Below, one piece after another: positions 61,993-64,000 of a stretch of 64,000 nucleotides of DNA. This DNA comes from Ancylobacter pratisalsi (lineage in GTDB: Bacteria; Pseudomonadota; Alphaproteobacteria; Rhizobiales; Xanthobacteraceae). The DNA is taken from assembly GCF_010669125.1 (NCBI RefSeq), contig NZ_CP048630.1, positions 3,840,001 to 3,904,000 on the forward strand. Reading direction: 5' to 3'. The notes beneath the pieces were generated by a model. The model had not been told where the DNA came from, made no database searches, and saw nothing but the letters and a program-made list of their open reading frames with translations. Made by a program: the position numbers and the translations under genes. Position 1 is the first letter of the stretch. Every line of letters begins with the position of its first letter.

Positions 61993-64000
61993 ATCCAGGC
62001 GGGAAGCAGGTAGCGCCGGCCGAGAAAGACGAAGCCGAGCGGGACGCCGCCGCTCTCGGTCACCGCCGTGCCGAGCGCGAGGGCCTGCTGCTTGCGGGTT
62101 TTTTCCGCCCGCAGCACCAGGACATTGCCATCGACGAGCGGGGCAAGCCGCGCGGTGACGCCGGTGGGGTCCTGGGCGGTGGAGCAGAACACGACCGCCT
62201 CGAACTCACCGCCGAGCTGCTCCATCAGTTGCCGGGCCTGGGTCATGGGCAGGCGCACGTCGAGCAGCGTGGAACCCTGGCGGCTCGCCAGCGTCCACAG
62301 CAGCGGCGTCGTGGTCGGCATCACCGTCAGGCCACCCTTCTCGCGGGCGGAGGGATCGGGTGCGGTTTCCGCGGTGCCGGCCAGATCCACCAGCAGGGTG
62401 CGCAGGCCGCGCTGGACGGTGATCTCGTTGGCGACGCCGGCGGCGAGGGGCGACAGCGCCTCGTCCTCACCCGGCGCGACCAATTGCATGGTGCGCACGG
62501 GGCGCTCGTCGACCTGGGTGTCGAGCAGCAGGGCCGCGAGGGCGGCGACATCGTGCTGGTTCGCCAGCGGATCGTCGGCACGCGACTGGTTGCCCACCTC
62601 GCCCAGCAATGGCAGGGCGAGGGCGCGCTCGGCCTCGACCGGCATGATGAAGGACGAGCGCAGGGCCGAGGCGACGGCACCGGCGGCGGCGCCGAACAGA
62701 ACGCCGCCCAGAAGGCCCGCGGCCAGGAATGGCAGGCGCATGCTGCGGTTGGTGACGGCGGCGCCGGCCTCCTGCACCAGCCGGATATTGGATTCGCGCT
62801 CGGCGGCGGCGGCCTCCTCGATCTGTGCGGCGGTGGCCCGGCGCAGATACTCGCGATAGCCCTCATTGAGGGTGTCGCGGCGGCGGTCGAGTTCGACAAG
62901 CTGGGTTTCCGCGGTGCGTAGCTCGGTCAGCCGTTTCTCGGCCTCGACCTGCTGCTGCGCCAGCTCCTTTTCCTGCTGGTCCAGCGCGTCCCGCTCGATG
63001 CGCAGGGACAGCACCATGTTGTTCACGTAGCCGATCGAGGGGTTTCGCACGTCGCGGCTGGTCTGGTAGTTGCGCTCATTGCGGCTGGCGATCTGAGCGC
63101 GGATGGTGTCGATCTTGCGGTTGATCTCCCGCATCATCGAGCCATTCGCCGCGTACTGCATCGACAGCCGGTCGCGCTCGACAAGCAGCCGCGAGAGGGC
63201 GTTGTTGTCGTCGTCATTGCCGAGGGCGTCGCTGTTCTGACTGAAGTCGAACACCGTCTCGGGCAGCTCCTTGAGCTGGCGCTCGGCTTCCGCGATCTGG
63301 CCGGCGACCGCGACCCGGCGCTCCGCGACCTGCCGGCGGCGCTGCACCACGGCGTCGACCTGGTTGGCCGCGAGCACGGCATCCTGTGCGAAATCGATGA
63401 TGCCCACGCGCGTCTTCAGGTCCTCGATGGCGGCATCGGCGGCGGAAAGCTCGCGCTTGAAGCGCTCCACCTCGTTCATGAGAATGCGGGCGGTGGGGTT
63501 CTCCATGATGGCGCGCCGGCGCGCCATGTAGACCTCGACCACCTTGTCCGACGCCTCGATCGCCAGTTCGCGATCGGGGTTCGTATAGGACACCTGAATC
63601 ACGTTGGAGCCGTCCAGCACGCTGGCCCGCAACTCGCGGCGGAACCGCTCGATGGCGGTGTCCATCACGCTGCCATTGCTTGAGAGCATGTCCTTGAGCC
63701 GCGACACCAGGCTGGGCGGGAACAGCCGCTCGCGGCCGATGGCCTCGATCACGGTGCGGATGACATCCGCGCTTTCGAGGATCTGCACCTCGGATTCAAC
63801 CTGCTTCAGCCCTTCGATGGACAGGACCGAGGGGCCGGAGCCGGTGACGTTCTGGTTGTTGGTGACCTCGCGACTGACGATCACCATGACCAGGCTGGAC
63901 GCGGTGTATTCGGTCTTGGAGAGGGTCGCGGCGGCCACGCCAAGGCCGATGGGCACGAGGGCGACGAGCAGCACGATGCGGATGTGGAAGAACGCGGCGA
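61977..64000 (-). CDS. Wzz/GumC-type polysaccharide co-polymerase with degenerate kinase domain (5' truncated)
   Basis: The frame is open to the window edge, so the start is missing; about 670 residues are visible. A first membrane helix (RIVLLVALVPIGLGVAAATL) is followed by the Wzz region, a long coiled coil (about residues 150-400 of the visible part) and a second helix (FLAAGLLGGVLFGAAAGAVASAL). The cytoplasmic domain keeps the kinase-like fold pattern (TLLVDLAG), but the expected P-loop reads APGEDEALSPLAAG, without the GKT/GKS, and no C-terminal tyrosine cluster is seen. It probably regulates chain length in exopolysaccharide export without kinase activity. Confidence 0.88.
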   Translation of the reverse strand, partial: AAFFHIRIVLLVALVPIGLGVAAATLSKTEYTASSLVMVIVSREVTNNQNVTGSGPSVLSIEGLKQVESEVQILESADVIRTVIEAIGRERLFPPSLVSRLKDMLSSNGSVMDTAIERFRRELRASVLDGSNVIQVSYTNPDRELAIEASDKVVEVYMARRRAIMENPTARILMNEVERFKRELSAADAAIEDLKTRVGIIDFAQDAVLAANQVDAVVQRRRQVAERRVAVAGQIAEAERQLKELPETVFDFSQNSDALGNDDDNNALSRLLVERDRLSMQYAANGSMMREINRKIDTIRAQIASRNERNYQTSRDVRNPSIGYVNNMVLSLRIERDALDQQEKELAQQQVEAEKRLTELRTAETQLVELDRRRDTLNEGYREYLRRATAAQIEEAAAAERESNIRLVQEAGAAVTNRSMRLPFLAAGLLGGVLFGAAAGAVASALRSSFIMPVEAERALALPLLGEVGNQSRADDPLANQHDVAALAALLLDTQVDERPVRTMQLVAPGEDEALSPLAAGVANEITVQRGLRTLLVDLAGTAETAPDPSAREKGGLTVMPTTTPLLWTLASRQGSTLLDVRLPMTQARQLMEQLGGEFEAVVFCSTAQDPTGVTARLAPLVDGNVLVLRAEKTRKQQALALGTAVTESGGVPLGFVFLGRRYLLPAWIYRLT

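Overview
The window looks like a chromosomal segment of a high-GC alphaproteobacterium of the order Hyphomicrobiales (Rhizobiales), perhaps near Xanthobacteraceae (Ancylobacter, Starkeya or Xanthobacter type). This is inferred from gene content: a CckA cell-cycle kinase, a 2021-residue coiled-coil protein resembling the Agrobacterium growth pole ring protein GPR, an LdtR-type MarR regulator, a one-cysteine DksA, a PlcP/Agt lipid-remodelling pair and a GnnA/GnnB-like pair beside murJ. I see no insertion sequence, phage, CRISPR array or rRNA. Genes are densely packed on both strands, and most long frames opposite real genes are high-GC shadows.

Layout. 1-4.2 kb: the end of a TctA permease, tRNA-Lys(CTT), two small unknown proteins, a transglutaminase-like protease, an HXXEE membrane protein and a reverse-strand old yellow enzyme. 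4.3-7.7 kb: a MarR regulator with emrA/emrB-type drug efflux, divergent from the old yellow enzyme across an AT-rich, palindrome-bearing control region. 7.8-14.9 kb: pncB, an SH3-domain membrane protein, a UDP-sugar dehydrogenase plus aminotransferase (probably lipid A diaminosugar synthesis) and murJ. 15-19.5 kb: an RND adaptor and pump closed by a terminator. 19.5-24.8 kb: an XRE-cupin regulator, a PLP dehydratase, the agt-plcP pair with a PHO-box-like site, a LysE exporter and a tandem universal stress protein. 25-30.8 kb: cytochrome c' with a b-type cytochrome, a DMT transporter, an AsnC-type ligand domain, thiD behind a TPP riboswitch, an MFS transporter and a dipeptide epimerase.

31-34.8 kb holds a four-gene Mla-type lipid transport operon (permease, ATPase, MCE protein, lipoprotein) closed by a terminator. 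35-41 kb is the giant GPR-like gene on the reverse strand, with eight 33-residue tandem repeats. 41.4-47.2 kb holds a [2Fe-2S] ferredoxin, ycjF/ycjX, a SixA-like phosphatase, a FAD amine oxidase and a MipA-type porin. 47.9-55.7 kb holds dksA, a FliO-like protein, cckA, pgi and pgm. 55.8-56.4 kb is the LdtR-like regulator.

The last part (56.6-62.0 kb) is the most unusual. A reverse-strand run of two SDR dehydrogenases, a creatininase and two translationally coupled ureohydrolases lies divergent from a LysR regulator. It looks like a catabolic operon for a cyclic or linear guanidino or amide compound. The creatininase keeps all five metal ligands but appears to lack the lid tryptophan of the characterised enzyme, and a 14-bp perfect hairpin separates it from the ureohydrolases. 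The window ends inside a Wzz/GumC-type polysaccharide co-polymerase whose cytoplasmic kinase domain has lost its P-loop.
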